DNA of 64,000 bases from Neoaquamicrobium sediminum (GCF_013240295.1 NZ_JABETK010000002.1:682001-746000), one strand, 5' to 3'; counted from the first letter of the stretch, positions 1-8,793 are shown. Made by a program: numbers and translations. The notes: a model not told the origin generated them from the letters alone.

Positions 1-762
1 TACGAGCTGACGCCGGAACGCTCCATCGAGATACAGGGGCTGCTCGATTCCGACATCCAGATGCAGCTCGACGAATGCGTGGCGCTTCCGGCTTCCGAAA
101 AGGAGATCGAGCGCGGCATGGAACTGTCGCTGCGCTGGGCCGAGCGATGCAAGACCGCCTTCGGTGACCAGCCGGCGCGGGCGATGTTCGGGATCGTGCA
201 GGGCGGCGACGTGCCGGCTTTGCGCGAACGCTCCGGGCTCGCACTCAAGGCAATGGACCTGAAGGGGTATGCGGTCGGCGGGCTCGCGGTGGGGGAGCCG
301 CAGGAGGTGATGCTCGACATGCTTGGCGTGACGTGCCCGCTGCTGCCGGCCGACAAGCCACGCTACCTGATGGGCGTCGGCACACCCGACGACATCCTCA
401 AGTCGGTTGCGCGGGGCATCGACATGTTCGACTGCGTGATGCCGACGCGCGCCGGCCGCCACGGCCTCGCCTATACGAGGCGGGGCAAGGTGAACCTGCG
501 CAATGCGCGCCACGCTGACGATCCGCGACCGCTCGACGAGGAAAGCGATTGCCCGGCAGCGCGGGATTATTCGCGCGCGTACCTGCACCATCTGGTGAAA
601 TCTGGCGAGGCGCTCGGCGCAATGCTTCTGACGTGGAACAACCTTGCCTATTACCAGCGCCTGATGGCCGACATTCGCGCGGCGATCGAGGCCGGCGCCT
701 TCGCGGACCGCGCTGCCGACATCTCCGAAGGCTGGGCCAAGGGCGACCTGCCGGCGCTCTAG
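1..762 (+). CDS. tgt: queuine/preQ1 tRNA-ribosyltransferase, 3' part
   Basis: The start lies before the window; 253 C-terminal residues are present. Tgt exchanges guanine 34 for preQ1 in tRNAs with GUN anticodons, the key step of queuosine synthesis. Seen here are the family segments FGIVQGG, the YAVGGLAVGEP region, the MGVGTPDD motif and the catalytic-loop stretch FDCVMPTRAGRHG. The family zinc site, CxCx2C followed by a distant His, is degenerate: codons at 544-561 read S-D-C-P-A-A and the His position is Asn (637-639), so only one of four ligands remains. The fold is otherwise complete to the stop. Family assignment is certain; zinc binding is doubtful. The next gene is convergent and begins 7 bases on. 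Confidence 0.96.
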   Translation, partial: YELTPERSIEIQGLLDSDIQMQLDECVALPASEKEIERGMELSLRWAERCKTAFGDQPARAMFGIVQGGDVPALRERSGLALKAMDLKGYAVGGLAVGEPQEVMLDMLGVTCPLLPADKPRYLMGVGTPDDILKSVARGIDMFDCVMPTRAGRHGLAYTRRGKVNLRNARHADDPRPLDEESDCPAARDYSRAYLHHLVKSGEALGAMLLTWNNLAYYQRLMADIRAAIEAGAFADRAADISEGWAKGDLPAL

Positions 763-769
763 AAACGGT

Positions 770-1192
770 TCAGGTGCTCGGCAGGTTTGCCGCGCGCAGG
801 CTGACTGAGACGATCCGGTAGATGCCGTCGTCCTGCAGATCCAGCACGTAAAGCGCCTCGTAATCCTTGCCGTCAGGGCCAAGCACGAAAACGCTCTGCG
901 TGACGCGCCCCGGCGCCACCGCCTCGAACTTGCCAAACGCATAGTTGCGCGGCCGATGCACCGGAGCGTAGCCGTTGCGCACCATAGCCATGAAGCCGCC
1001 CGGGGTCGGGTACATCTGCCTGATATTGGGTGCGGCATAGGAATAGGCGGCCTGATCGTCGCCGCCGAGGAATGCCTTCAACTGCCCCTCGATCGTCTGC
1101 TGCGCCGCCTTGGCGGCGTCGTCGGCCAGTGCGACCGGTACCCAGCCGACCGCTAGCACCAAGACGAGACAAAGACGATGTATCGTGTTCAT
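770..1192 (-). CDS. secreted DUF4864 family protein
   Basis: A 140-residue protein of unknown function. It begins with a clear Sec signal peptide (charged n-region, hydrophobic LCLVLVLAVGWVPVALA, cleavage near ALADDA), so it is exported to the periplasm. The mature part (residues 25-140) resembles DUF4864, with the YPTPGGFMAMVRNGYAPVHRP region typical of rhizobial members. The start at 1192 is chosen because a strong AGGAGGT ribosome site lies just upstream and the signal peptide begins there; the frame stays open further upstream but that part looks non-coding. It is convergent with tgt and divergent from the ATP-grasp cluster. Confidence 0.8.
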   Translation of the reverse strand: MNTIHRLCLVLVLAVGWVPVALADDAAKAAQQTIEGQLKAFLGGDDQAAYSYAAPNIRQMYPTPGGFMAMVRNGYAPVHRPRNYAFGKFEAVAPGRVTQSVFVLGPDGKDYEALYVLDLQDDGIYRIVSVSLRAANLPST

Positions 1193-1383
1193 GACCTCCT
1201 CCATTGTTGTCGGCAGCCTGAATCCGACCGCCTCTGGAAGATACGCAGTCAAAGCTTCGACGGTTTCATGCCCGCGCGCAATAGCGGCTGCACGGCACAT
1301 CGGCAGTTGGCTGTGACGACTGCCGGTTTGTTGGGCATCGGCCCAAATCGGTGCCGACGTCACGATCAAATGACGGTTTCCCC

Positions 1384-1412
1384 TTGATTTTACGCTCGCG
1401 GCTCTTTGTTAT
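1384..1412 (+). promoter_or_regulatory. possible promoter of the ATP-grasp/Anbu cluster
   Basis: TTGATT (1384-1389), a 17-base spacer, then TGTTAT (1407-1412) resembles a sigma-70-type promoter. Transcription would begin only about 8 bases before the ATG at 1428, within or close to the ribosome site AGAGGAG, so the match may be fortuitous. Sequence resemblance only. Confidence 0.25.
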
Positions 1413-1427
1413 GGAGGGCAGAGGAGT

Positions 1428-2844
1428 ATGCGCTTGGTTGCATTCGATGAAATGCGCCCGCACGGAGGCGGGCTGAGACAACCCTACGCTGGCTATGACG
1501 GCTGGCTGCAAACGCAAGACCCCGCCCGCCTAACCGAGAAGATGCAGGATGCCGAGCGTGTCTTCAGGCGCACCGGCATCACCTTTGCCGTGTACGGCCA
1601 GGAGGAGGCAGCCGAACGCCTCATTCCCTTCGACATCGTGCCTCGCATCATTTCGGGCGCGGAGTGGCGCCGGCTCACGCAGGGTATCGAGCAGCGCGTT
1701 CAGGCGCTGAACGCGTTTCTCGACGACATCTATCATCGCCAGGAGATACTGCGCGCAGGCCGGATCCCGCGCGAGCTGATTTCGGCGAACGAGGCGTTCC
1801 TGCCCGAGATGATCGGGGTGCGGCCGCCAGCAGGCGTCTATACCCACATCATCGGCGTCGACATCGTGCGCACCGGCGAAAACGAGTTCTTCGTGCTGGA
1901 AGACAATGCGCGCACGCCCTCCGGCGTCTCCTACATGATCGAGAACCGGGAGACGATGATGCAGCTCTTTCCGGAGCTGTTCCAGACGGTGAAGGTGCGG
2001 CCGGTCGAAAACTACCCGCAGCTTCTGCGCCAGTCGCTCTCGGCGGTTGCGCCGCGCAGCGCGGAAGGTTCGCCCACGGTCGCGGTGCTGACCCCTGGCA
2101 GCTACAATTCGGCCTATTTCGAGCATGCGTTCCTGGCCGACCAGATGGGCGTCGAGCTTGTCGAGGGACACGATCTGAGGGTCGTGGATGGCCACGTCGC
2201 AATGCGCACGACGCAGGGCTACAAGCGCATCGACGTGCTCTACCGCCGTGTCGACGACGACTATCTCGACCCGCTGACCTTCAATCCAAATTCGGCGCTG
2301 GGCGTGCCGGGCATCATGGACGTGTTCCGCGCCGGCAACATCACCATCGCCAACGCGCCGGGCACGGGCATCGCCGACGACAAGGCGATCTATTCCTACA
2401 TGCCGGAGATCGTGGAGTTCTATACGGGCCGCAAGGCGATCCTCGGCAACATTCCGACATGGCGCTGCTCCGAACCGGACAGCCTCAAATACGTGCTCGA
2501 ACATCTGGACGAGCTGGTCGTCAAGGAGGTTCACGGCTCCGGTGGCTATGGCATGCTGGTCGGGCCGACCGCATCCAAGAAGGAGTGCGAGGCGTTCGCG
2601 GCGAAGCTCAAGGCCAAACCGTCGAACTATATCGCCCAGCCGACGCTGGCGCTCTCGACCTGCCCGATCCTGACCGAGAAGGGGTTGGCACCCCGCCATG
2701 TGGACCTGCGGCCCTTCGTACTGGTCTCGGACCGCATCCGCATCGTGCCGGGGGCTCACGCGGGTGGCGTTGAAGGAAGGGTCGCTGGTGGTGAACTCGT
2801 CTCAGGGCGGCGGGACGAAGGATACGTGGGTTCTCGATGACTAG
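1428..2844 (+). CDS. circularly permuted ATP-grasp protein (frame broken near the C terminus)
   Basis: Member of the circularly permuted ATP-grasp family (old DUF404/DUF407), predicted to form amide bonds between a carboxylate and an amine using ATP. The N-terminal half has the typical [19 protein letters not shown] and [14 protein letters not shown] segments; the C-terminal half has [15 protein letters not shown] and HVDLRPFVL. About 440 residues are normal. At about 2749-2756 the frame is lost: the expected C-terminal segment ([19 protein letters not shown]) continues in another frame to a stop at 2842-2844, as if two bases were missing after a G run. The unshifted frame ends at 2840 with an atypical tail. 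First gene of the cluster with alpha-E, transglutaminase and Anbu genes. The substrate is unknown. Confidence 0.9.
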
Positions 2845-2865
2845 GAACGGGGAGGGAGCCTGACA

Positions 2866-3807
2866 GTGCTGCTCGGTCGCACGGCAAACGGCCTTTACTG
2901 GATGACGCGCTACATCGAGCGGGTCGAGAACATGGCGCGCATCGTGGATGCGGGGCTGCGGCTGGCGCTGACACGCACCGACTCTTCGGCCGACGAGTGG
3001 GCATCGGTGGTGATGAGCGCGGGCGCGGACCAGGCTTTTCGCGAGCGTCACGGGGAATACACGGCCGATACCGTCTCCGACTTCCTCCTGCGCGACGTGA
3101 CCAACCCGTCGAGCGTGCTTTCGTCCATCGAGACGGCGCGCACCAACGCGCGGATGGTACGTACGGCGCTGACGCGCGAAACCTGGGAAAGCATCAACGA
3201 AGCGTGGATGACATGCCGGCGCATGCTGGCGGCACCGATCGACCAGCGCGAGCTGCCCAAGATCCTCGACGCGATCAAGCGCGAGACGGCCCTGATACGC
3301 GGTGCCTTCCACGGCACGATGCTGCGCAACGAGATATTCGATTTCGCCCAGCTCGGCATCTATGTCGAGCGGGCCGACAACACCGCCCGCATCCTCGACG
3401 TGAAATATTACGTGCTGCTGCCGTCGATCTCCTGGGTCGGCTCGTCGCTCGACAACTATCAGTGGGAGTCGATCCTGCGGTCGGTCTCGGCGCACCGGTC
3501 CTATCGCTGGGTCTATGAAGCCGACTACAAGGCGACAAACATCGCCGACTTCCTCATCCTCAACCGACGCATGCCACGCTCGCTCGCCTATTGCTATCAC
3601 ATGATCGCGGAGAGCCTTGATTTCCTTGCCGAAGACTATGGCCAACAGCATGACTGCCATGGCACGCTCGCAGGGATCAGGGCGAAGCTCAAGCCCGGCA
3701 GCATCGCATCGATCTTCGACGGCGGGCTGCATGAATTCCTGAGTGACTTCATTATTAGCAACAACAGGCTGGGCAACGAGGTTGCCGAGAATTACCGGTT
3801 CTTCTGA
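2866..3807 (+). CDS. alpha-E domain protein (DUF403)
   Basis: A 313-residue all-helical protein of the alpha-E (DUF403) family, which nearly always accompanies circularly permuted ATP-grasp and transglutaminase genes. The family opening LLGRTANGLYWMTRYIERVE, the central YVERADNTARILDVKYY segment and the C-terminal NNRLGNEVAENYRFF are all present. No catalytic residues are known; it is presumed to be a partner or scaffold of the ligase. The start is GTG at 2866 with GGAGGG about 9 bases upstream. Its stop overlaps the next start by one base (TGATG), so the two are very likely translationally coupled. Confidence 0.93.
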   Translation: MLLGRTANGLYWMTRYIERVENMARIVDAGLRLALTRTDSSADEWASVVMSAGADQAFRERHGEYTADTVSDFLLRDVTNPSSVLSSIETARTNARMVRTALTRETWESINEAWMTCRRMLAAPIDQRELPKILDAIKRETALIRGAFHGTMLRNEIFDFAQLGIYVERADNTARILDVKYYVLLPSISWVGSSLDNYQWESILRSVSAHRSYRWVYEADYKATNIADFLILNRRMPRSLAYCYHMIAESLDFLAEDYGQQHDCHGTLAGIRAKLKPGSIASIFDGGLHEFLSDFIISNNRLGNEVAENYRFF

Positions 3808-4601
3808 TGCCGCTGAAGATTTCCCATCGCACGGTTTATTCCTACGACGCGCCCGTGCCCTATGCGTTGCAGCGCGTGCGTCTGCAGCCGCTCAGCGGCT
3901 CCACGCAGACGGTCGTGTCATGGACGGTAGAGGTCGAAGGCGCGAACGAGGAGGTGCGCTTCCACGACCAGTTCGGCAACGACACGCGCCTGCTGAGCGT
4001 TTCCGGCGAAGCGCAGGCGATCGAGATCACGGCGAGCGGGGAGGTGGAGGTGCGCGATACGGCCGGTGTCACCGGCCCCCATAGCGGCTTCGCGCCCTTG
4101 TGGCTGTTCGAGCGCCCGACCTCGCTGACGACGGCCGGTCCGCTGATCGGGGAGATCGCTCGCAGCATCGAGGGCGGAGACGATCTCAGCCGGATGCACG
4201 CGCTGTCCGGCGCGATCCGCGAGAGGGTCGCCTATACGGTCGGCGCAACCGATGCGGCGACCAGCGCCGAGGATGCGGTCATGCAGGGCGAGGGCGTCTG
4301 CCAGGACCACTCACATATATTCCTGGCAGCGGCGCGCAGCCTCGGCTTTCCGGCCCGATATGTGAGCGGATACCTGCGGCTCGACGATACCGTGGAGCAG
4401 GTTGCGACCCACGCCTGGGCGGAAGCGCATCTGCCGGGGCTCGGCTGGGTTGGCTTCGACATTTCCAACGGCATCGCGCCCGATGGGCGATATGTGCGAC
4501 TTGCGACCGGACGCGACTACCGCGACGCGATGCCGGTTTCGGGCATAAGGCTGGGCCAGGCGCAGGAACGGCTTGAAGTTCACATCACTGTCGAGCAGTA
4601 A
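3807..4601 (+). CDS. transglutaminase-like cysteine protease/amidotransferase
   Basis: A 264-residue protein: an N-terminal beta domain of bacterial transglutaminase-like proteins (about residues 1-100), then the papain-like transglutaminase core. The triad is visible: Cys165 in GEGVCQDHSH, His202 in THAWAEAH and Asp218 in GFDIS. Members hydrolyse or transfer amide bonds; here it may trim, transfer or cleave the product of the neighbouring ATP-grasp ligase. There is no signal peptide, so it should act in the cytoplasm. It is coupled to the alpha-E gene by a TGATG overlap and followed 33 bases later by the Anbu gene. Family certain, substrate unknown. Confidence 0.94.
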   Translation: MPLKISHRTVYSYDAPVPYALQRVRLQPLSGSTQTVVSWTVEVEGANEEVRFHDQFGNDTRLLSVSGEAQAIEITASGEVEVRDTAGVTGPHSGFAPLWLFERPTSLTTAGPLIGEIARSIEGGDDLSRMHALSGAIRERVAYTVGATDAATSAEDAVMQGEGVCQDHSHIFLAAARSLGFPARYVSGYLRLDDTVEQVATHAWAEAHLPGLGWVGFDISNGIAPDGRYVRLATGRDYRDAMPVSGIRLGQAQERLEVHITVEQ

Positions 4602-4634
4602 TCAGGTTTGCTCAAACTCCGAAGTGCCTGATTC

Positions 4635-5363
4635 ATGACCTATTGCGTAGGCCTCAAGATCGACCGCGGTCTCGTCTTCATGTCGGACACGCGCACCAAT
4701 GCCGGGGTCGACTCGATCTCGACCTTCCGCAAGATGTACACGTGGGAGACACCGGGAGAGCGGGTGCTCGTGCTGCTCGCGGCTGGAAACCTGGCCACCA
4801 CGCAGGCGGTGGTGAGCCTGCTCGACGAGCGCTCCAAGGCGCCGGAGGACCGGGAACCGTCGATTCTCAAGACGCCGTCGATGTACCAGACCGCGCGGCT
4901 GATCGGCGATACGGTGAAGGAAGTGATCTCCAGCTCGGCCCCGGTCGGCCAGAGTGCCGACGCGTTCGGCGCATCCTTCATTCTGGGCGGGCAGATCAAG
5001 GGGACCGAGCCGCGGCTTTTCATGGTCTATCCGGAAGGCAACTTCATCGAGGTGAGCGACGACACGCCGTTCTTCCAGATCGGCGAGACGAAATACGGCA
5101 AGCCGATCCTCGTTCGCGCCTATGATCCGTCCATGACGTTCGCCGAAACCGTCAAGCTGCTCATGGTATCCTTCGATTCCACCGTGAAATCGAACCTGTC
5201 GGTGGGCCTGCCGCTCGATCTTCTATTCTACGAGCGTGACACTTTCGAAGTGACCTACAGAAAGCGCATCGGCTCCGACGACGCTTATTATCGGGAGATT
5301 TCCGATGGTTGGTCGGATGCTCTGAAATCGGCCTTCAAGAGATTGCCCGACTTCAAGCCTTAG
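4635..5363 (+). CDS. Anbu-type proteasome-like protease
   Basis: A 242-residue Ntn-hydrolase of the Anbu (ancestral beta subunit) family, related to HslV and proteasome beta subunits. Removal of Met1 would expose Thr as N-terminal nucleophile; with that numbering Asp17 (MSDTRTN) and Lys32 (FRK) complete the proteasome-like triad. The sequence GVDSISTFRKMYTW is diagnostic of Anbu. Published Anbu structures form open helical or ring-like assemblies, but substrate and role are unclear. It follows the ATP-grasp, alpha-E and transglutaminase genes on the same strand, the arrangement known for this family, and ends at a strong hairpin terminator. No dedicated unfoldase gene is nearby. Confidence 0.94.
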   Translation: MTYCVGLKIDRGLVFMSDTRTNAGVDSISTFRKMYTWETPGERVLVLLAAGNLATTQAVVSLLDERSKAPEDREPSILKTPSMYQTARLIGDTVKEVISSSAPVGQSADAFGASFILGGQIKGTEPRLFMVYPEGNFIEVSDDTPFFQIGETKYGKPILVRAYDPSMTFAETVKLLMVSFDSTVKSNLSVGLPLDLLFYERDTFEVTYRKRIGSDDAYYREISDGWSDALKSAFKRLPDFKP

Positions 5364-5385
5364 CCTGACCTTTTCAGCATAAAGA

Positions 5386-5414
5386 AGGGCCCGCGAGCGG
5401 GCCCTATTTGTTTT
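5386..5414. terminator. Rho-independent terminator between convergent genes
   Basis: A perfect 9-bp stem, AGGGCCCGC (5386-5394) against GCGGGCCCT (5397-5405), is followed by the T-rich ATTTGTTTT. It sits between the Anbu gene and the convergent BA14K gene and should end the Anbu transcript; the other strand has a weaker T-rich tail. Confidence 0.85.
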
Positions 5415-5430
5415 CAAGCTCAGACTCGGA

Positions 5431-5883
5431 TCAGCCGTATGGCGAGCGGCACTGGCGACGCGGTCCGTTATAGGGCTGATACGTGTTGTCATAGGCCCTG
5501 TAGGACCGGTAGCGCGAATAGCACCAATCGACGTGGGCGTTTCCGCCACGCGGGCGGTAGCGGATCGGCGGTTCCTGAGCAGCGATCGCGCCGCCGATGA
5601 TGGCGCCGGCGATGAAAGCTGCCGGCGGGAACCAGTAACCGTTGTGATAGCGGTAGCCCGGCCTGCGATCACGGTAGCCACGATGGCCGCGGTAGAACCC
5701 ACGGCGGTCGCCACGATAATGGTGACGATAACCATCCCGGTAGCGCTCACGGTACTGAACTTCAGTCGGGCCCAGTCTTTCCCATGCGGGTGCCGGCGAG
5801 GGCATCGCCGCGTTCGCAGGCGCGACGAACGGCACCGATAGCGCCATCGCCGCAGCGCAGATACTGGAAACGATCTTCAACAT
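5431..5883 (-). CDS. BA14K family exported protein
   Basis: A 150-residue protein. A signal peptide (to about PANA, residue 25) is followed by an Arg/Tyr/Gly-rich stretch ([16 protein letters not shown]), a hydrophobic Gly/Ala segment ([15 protein letters not shown]) and the C-terminal BA14K signature [18 protein letters not shown] plus a final Cys. The family is named after a 14-kDa Brucella abortus immunoreactive, lectin-like protein; it is found in the envelope of Rhizobiales and its function is poorly defined. The start at 5883 matches the beginning of the signal peptide; eight more residues would be possible upstream. Confidence 0.9.
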   Translation of the reverse strand: MLKIVSSICAAAMALSVPFVAPANAAMPSPAPAWERLGPTEVQYRERYRDGYRHHYRGDRRGFYRGHRGYRDRRPGYRYHNGYWFPPAAFIAGAIIGGAIAAQEPPIRYRPRGGNAHVDWCYSRYRSYRAYDNTYQPYNGPRRQCRSPYG

Positions 5884-6032
5884 GCCGGGTCTCCTTGCGT
5901 CCAACAAATCGTGCGTTCCAATCCCTTCAAGCGCTTAAACGATTATTCGACCGGAACGTTCCGGAAGGCTATGCTTCTTTATAAGTGTCTACAAGCTACG
6001 CTCTTGTATTAGTCGCACTACCTGGAAGCAGA

Positions 6033-6326
6033 CTAAACATCGTCTTCCGCGATAATACCGCCTTCGTTTTCCAGCGTCGCAATTCGCGCCACTTCCGATC
6101 GCGTGAACTTGAGCCGTACCCCGGCCCCGCCACCGTCCTCAGGGATAAATCGGACGCCGCCATGCTCGAGCGCCGCTGCGATGGCATCGATCGACTCCGG
6201 CTCGACAGGTGTGCGGCCTGTTTCGAAGTCGGCGATCACGGCGGCAGGTACTGCTGAAGCGCGAGCCAGGTCGTCGATTGTCCATTCGATCAGCGCGCGC
6301 CCGGCGCGGCATTGTGCAGGCAGCAA
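6033..6326 (-). CDS. small XRE-type helix-turn-helix regulator
   Basis: The conserved part is about 97 residues: QCRAGRALIEWTIDDLARAS, then the recognition-helix region (VPAAVIADFETGRTPVEPESIDAI), then a GGVRFIPEDGGGAGVRLKF segment typical of a short XRE-type family abundant in rhizobia. Such proteins bind DNA as dimers; the target is unknown. A TTG start at 6326 is chosen because homology begins there and GGAAAGG lies upstream. The frame is open to an ATG at 6497, which would add 57 residues of low-homology sequence. It ends opposite the BA14K promoter region. Confidence 0.68.
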   Translation of the reverse strand: MLPAQCRAGRALIEWTIDDLARASAVPAAVIADFETGRTPVEPESIDAIAAALEHGGVRFIPEDGGGAGVRLKFTRSEVARIATLENEGGIIAEDDV

Positions 6327-6525
6327 TTGCAGAGCCTTTCCGATGACTTGACGCGAAATCGTATCAACCGGCAGATTGTGCCGCAACGCCCTTTGATAGA
6401 TGCCGCGAGGCTGCAAAGGCAGGCGGTTGAGCTGCCTGGCTGTACGCTTGTTTTTGCGGTTGACCGCGTCAGGCGCGCTCCCTATGTTCGCGCGCAATTT
6501 CCAGGCCGCTTCGGGCGCGCCACGG

Positions 6526-6601
6526 GAGCGCGTAGCTCAGTTGGTAGAGCAACTGACTTTTAATCAGTAGGTCCAGGGTTCGAGCCCCTGCGCGCTCACC
6601 A
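6526..6601 (+). tRNA. tRNA-Lys (anticodon TTT)
   Basis: A 76-base gene including encoded CCA. Acceptor stem GAGCGCG (6526-6532) pairs with CGCGCTC (6591-6597); the D arm is GCTCAGTTGGTAGAGC; the anticodon stem ACTGA/TCAGT encloses loop CTTTTAA with anticodon TTT at 6559-6561; the T arm is CAGGGTTCGAGCCCCTG. Discriminator A is at 6598 and CCA at 6599-6601. Confidence 0.98.
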
Positions 6602-6614
6602 GAAAATGCCCCGT

Positions 6615-6821
6615 CTATATCTTCCTACGATTTCTGTCTGGCTCGGCGGCAGGCTCCGCACTCGGATCGTTGAGTTTTTCGCAAAGCAAGGCTGCGGAGC
6701 TATAGGATAGCCCCACCAAAGACAGCGAACCGAGTTTTGCGGGCTCGTCATGCCAATTGTCCCATACCATCCAGGTGCCGAAGGGTTCCTCGATGCGCTC
6801 AAAACGATTGTTGTCCTGCAC
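6615..6821 (-). CDS. small conserved hypothetical protein
   Basis: A possible 68-residue protein starting at GTG (6821). Its first 50 residues (DNNRFERIEEPFGTWMVWDN followed by a short acidic-to-apolar stretch ending VGLSYSSAALLCEKLND) have a natural amino-acid composition and look like a small rhizobial hypothetical protein; the last 15 residues are low-complexity Glu/Pro/Arg. No signal peptide, membrane segment or known domain is seen. It is convergent with tRNA-Lys, ending 14 bases beyond it. No clear ribosome site supports the GTG start. Confidence 0.5.
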   Translation of the reverse strand: MQDNNRFERIEEPFGTWMVWDNWHDEPAKLGSLSLVGLSYSSAALLCEKLNDPSAEPAAEPDRNRRKI

Positions 6822-7074
6822 TGCTGTCCCGCCTGTCTGCTCCGGGAGGGGCCTATCGCAGCGTCAGGGTTTACGATGCGTTAATGCGGGTGGCTTTGTG
6901 TGCGATTTTGGCACAATCGGACGCTGCGGAAGCTTCGTCCGAACCGGGACGACGCGCAAGCAATTCGATCCCCGGCAGGTGCAGCGACCCTATGACACGT
7001 TTTGATGATTGGAGCGCGTGCGCGCCAGCGTCTATATCGTGGCCAAAAATCGAACTGACGCAGGTAACGATCAT

Positions 7075-7839
7075 ATGGCAGTGGACGTCGGCTATCTCAG
7101 CGCTGTCGGAGCAGGCGCGATCTCGTTTCTTTCGCCCTGCGTCTTGCCGCTGGTTCCGCCTTATCTCTGCTATATGGCGGGGGTCTCGATGGACGACTTC
7201 CGGGCTGGCGAGACAAGGCAGGGCGGTGCCGCCGCCGTCGCGGCAAGCCCGCCGCGCCTGGCGTTGATGAACGCCTCCTTCGCTTTCGTGCTGGGCTTTA
7301 CAACCGTATTCGTGGCGCTGGGCGCCGGCGCCTCGACCATCGGCGGGCTGCTGCGCGTGTGGCAGCAGGAGCTGGCGATGGTGGCGGGCGTGCTCATTAT
7401 CGCCATGGGGCTCAATTTCCTCGGTGTGATCCGCATTCCGCTGCTGTCGCGCGAAGCGCGTTTCCAGCCCGGCGGCAAGCCGGCCAGCATGGCGGCAGCC
7501 TATGTGATGGGGCTTGCCTTCGCCTTCGGCTGGACGCCTTGCATCGGGCCGGTGCTGGGCCCGATCCTGACGCTTGCCGGCGGTCGAGATACCGTCGGCG
7601 AGGGCGCGCTGCTTCTGGCCGCCTACTCGTTGGGCCTCGGCATCCCGTTCCTGCTGGCCGCGCTGTTCTCAGGCGCGTTCATGCGGTTCCTCGGGCGTTT
7701 CCGCATGCATCTGGGCCGTGTCGAGAAGGTCATGGGCGTGTTGCTCGTGATCGCCGGCGTGCTGTTCCTGACGGGCGGCATCCAGGCGGCATCCTACTGG
7801 CTGCTGGAAACCTTCCCGACGCTCGGCACGCTGGGCTAG
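7075..7839 (+). CDS. ccdA: cytochrome c biogenesis protein CcdA
   Basis: A 254-residue inner-membrane protein of the CcdA/DsbD transmembrane family, with about six hydrophobic segments in two similar halves. The redox pair is visible: Cys22 in LSPCVLPLVPPY and Cys156 in GWTPCIGPV. CcdA passes electrons from cytoplasmic thioredoxin across the membrane to periplasmic thiol proteins used in cytochrome c maturation. The ATG at 7075 is chosen because the first membrane segment begins right after it and AGGTAA lies upstream. The 250 bases before it hold nothing I can identify. It is convergent with the exporter gene, overlapping it by 4 bases. Confidence 0.92.
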   Translation: MAVDVGYLSAVGAGAISFLSPCVLPLVPPYLCYMAGVSMDDFRAGETRQGGAAAVAASPPRLALMNASFAFVLGFTTVFVALGAGASTIGGLLRVWQQELAMVAGVLIIAMGLNFLGVIRIPLLSREARFQPGGKPASMAAAYVMGLAFAFGWTPCIGPVLGPILTLAGGRDTVGEGALLLAAYSLGLGIPFLLAALFSGAFMRFLGRFRMHLGRVEKVMGVLLVIAGVLFLTGGIQAASYWLLETFPTLGTLG

Positions 7840-8793
7840 GCGCGCCGCAGCCTTTCGCGCAGCCATGCCACCGGGAAGGTGGCAAGCACGATGCCGGCCA
7901 TGACCAGCGCGATGCCGGCGATGTGGAACGGTTGCAGCCGTTCGCCCAGAAAAACCACCGCCAGGAGCACGCCGTAGGGCGGCATCAGGTACATGAAGAC
8001 GCCGGTCAGCGAAGGCCCAAGCTGGCGCAAGCCGAACTGGAAGCTCGAGAATGCCAGCAGCGAGGCGAAGACGACGATGCCGGCAATGCCGCCCCATGCT
8101 GAGCCGGTGGAAGGGATCGCTGCGCCGTTGAGCCATTCGAGCATCGCGACCGGAAGCAGGAGCAAGGCCCCGACCGACGCGAGCAGGCCGAGAAGGCTCG
8201 CATTCGACAGCTTCTGCAGATAGGGCGCGCGATAGATGATCGAATAGGTAGCCCAGGCGATTGCCGCGGCCACGAACAAAAGGTCGCCGACGTTGAAATC
8301 GAGCGAGAACAGCGCAAGCGGGTCGCCGCGCAGCACGATGGTCGCGATGCCGACAAAGGCGATGAGGGAACCCACGCCCTCGCGCAGGCCGATCGCCGCC
8401 CCCGGAACACGGCCTCCAGCAGCAGGATGATGACAGGCGAGGTCGTGTAGATCAGCGTGCCGTTGGTGGCCGAGGTCCATTGAAGGGCGAGATAGACCGC
8501 GCCGCCGCATACGCACATGCCCAGGAAGGCGAGCAGCGCCAGCGTTTTCCAATGCGCGCGCACGACACTGCCGATGACCGTGCGTTCCCGCAGCATGAAG
8601 GGGAGAGCGCCAAGGCCACCGCCAGCCACCGCAGGAAGGCCAGCATGAACGGCGAGACTTCGCCGATCGTGCCACGGCCGAACACCAGATTGCTCGAGAA
8701 GAACAGCGGCGCGAGCAGCATGATCGGTATTGCAAGCCGGGTCATGCGGGAGGTGTTGTCGGTCAAGGCATGATTCCGGTAGCTGGAGTTCAT
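7836..8793 (-). CDS. EamA/DMT-superfamily transporter (two frame breaks)
   Basis: A drug/metabolite transporter with ten expected membrane helices in two EamA repeats. Coding potential runs through all three frames. The N-terminus ([21 protein letters not shown]) is in one frame to about 8605; the middle ([15 protein letters not shown] to [10 protein letters not shown]) in a second to about 8400; the rest ([16 protein letters not shown] to WLRERLRRA) in a third. Each break needs about one base of correction. The substrate is unknown. The start is uncertain: 8793 has only a weak ribosome site, and 8745 lies directly before the first helix. It is either a recently broken gene or has two sequence errors; errors are likelier given the rest of the window. 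Confidence 0.8.

Noticed and set aside
1331-1346. TTGGGC-ATCG-GCCCAA inverted repeat upstream of the ATP-grasp gene
   Set aside because: Six-base arms are expected by chance in such GC-rich DNA, and it has no T run and no second copy.
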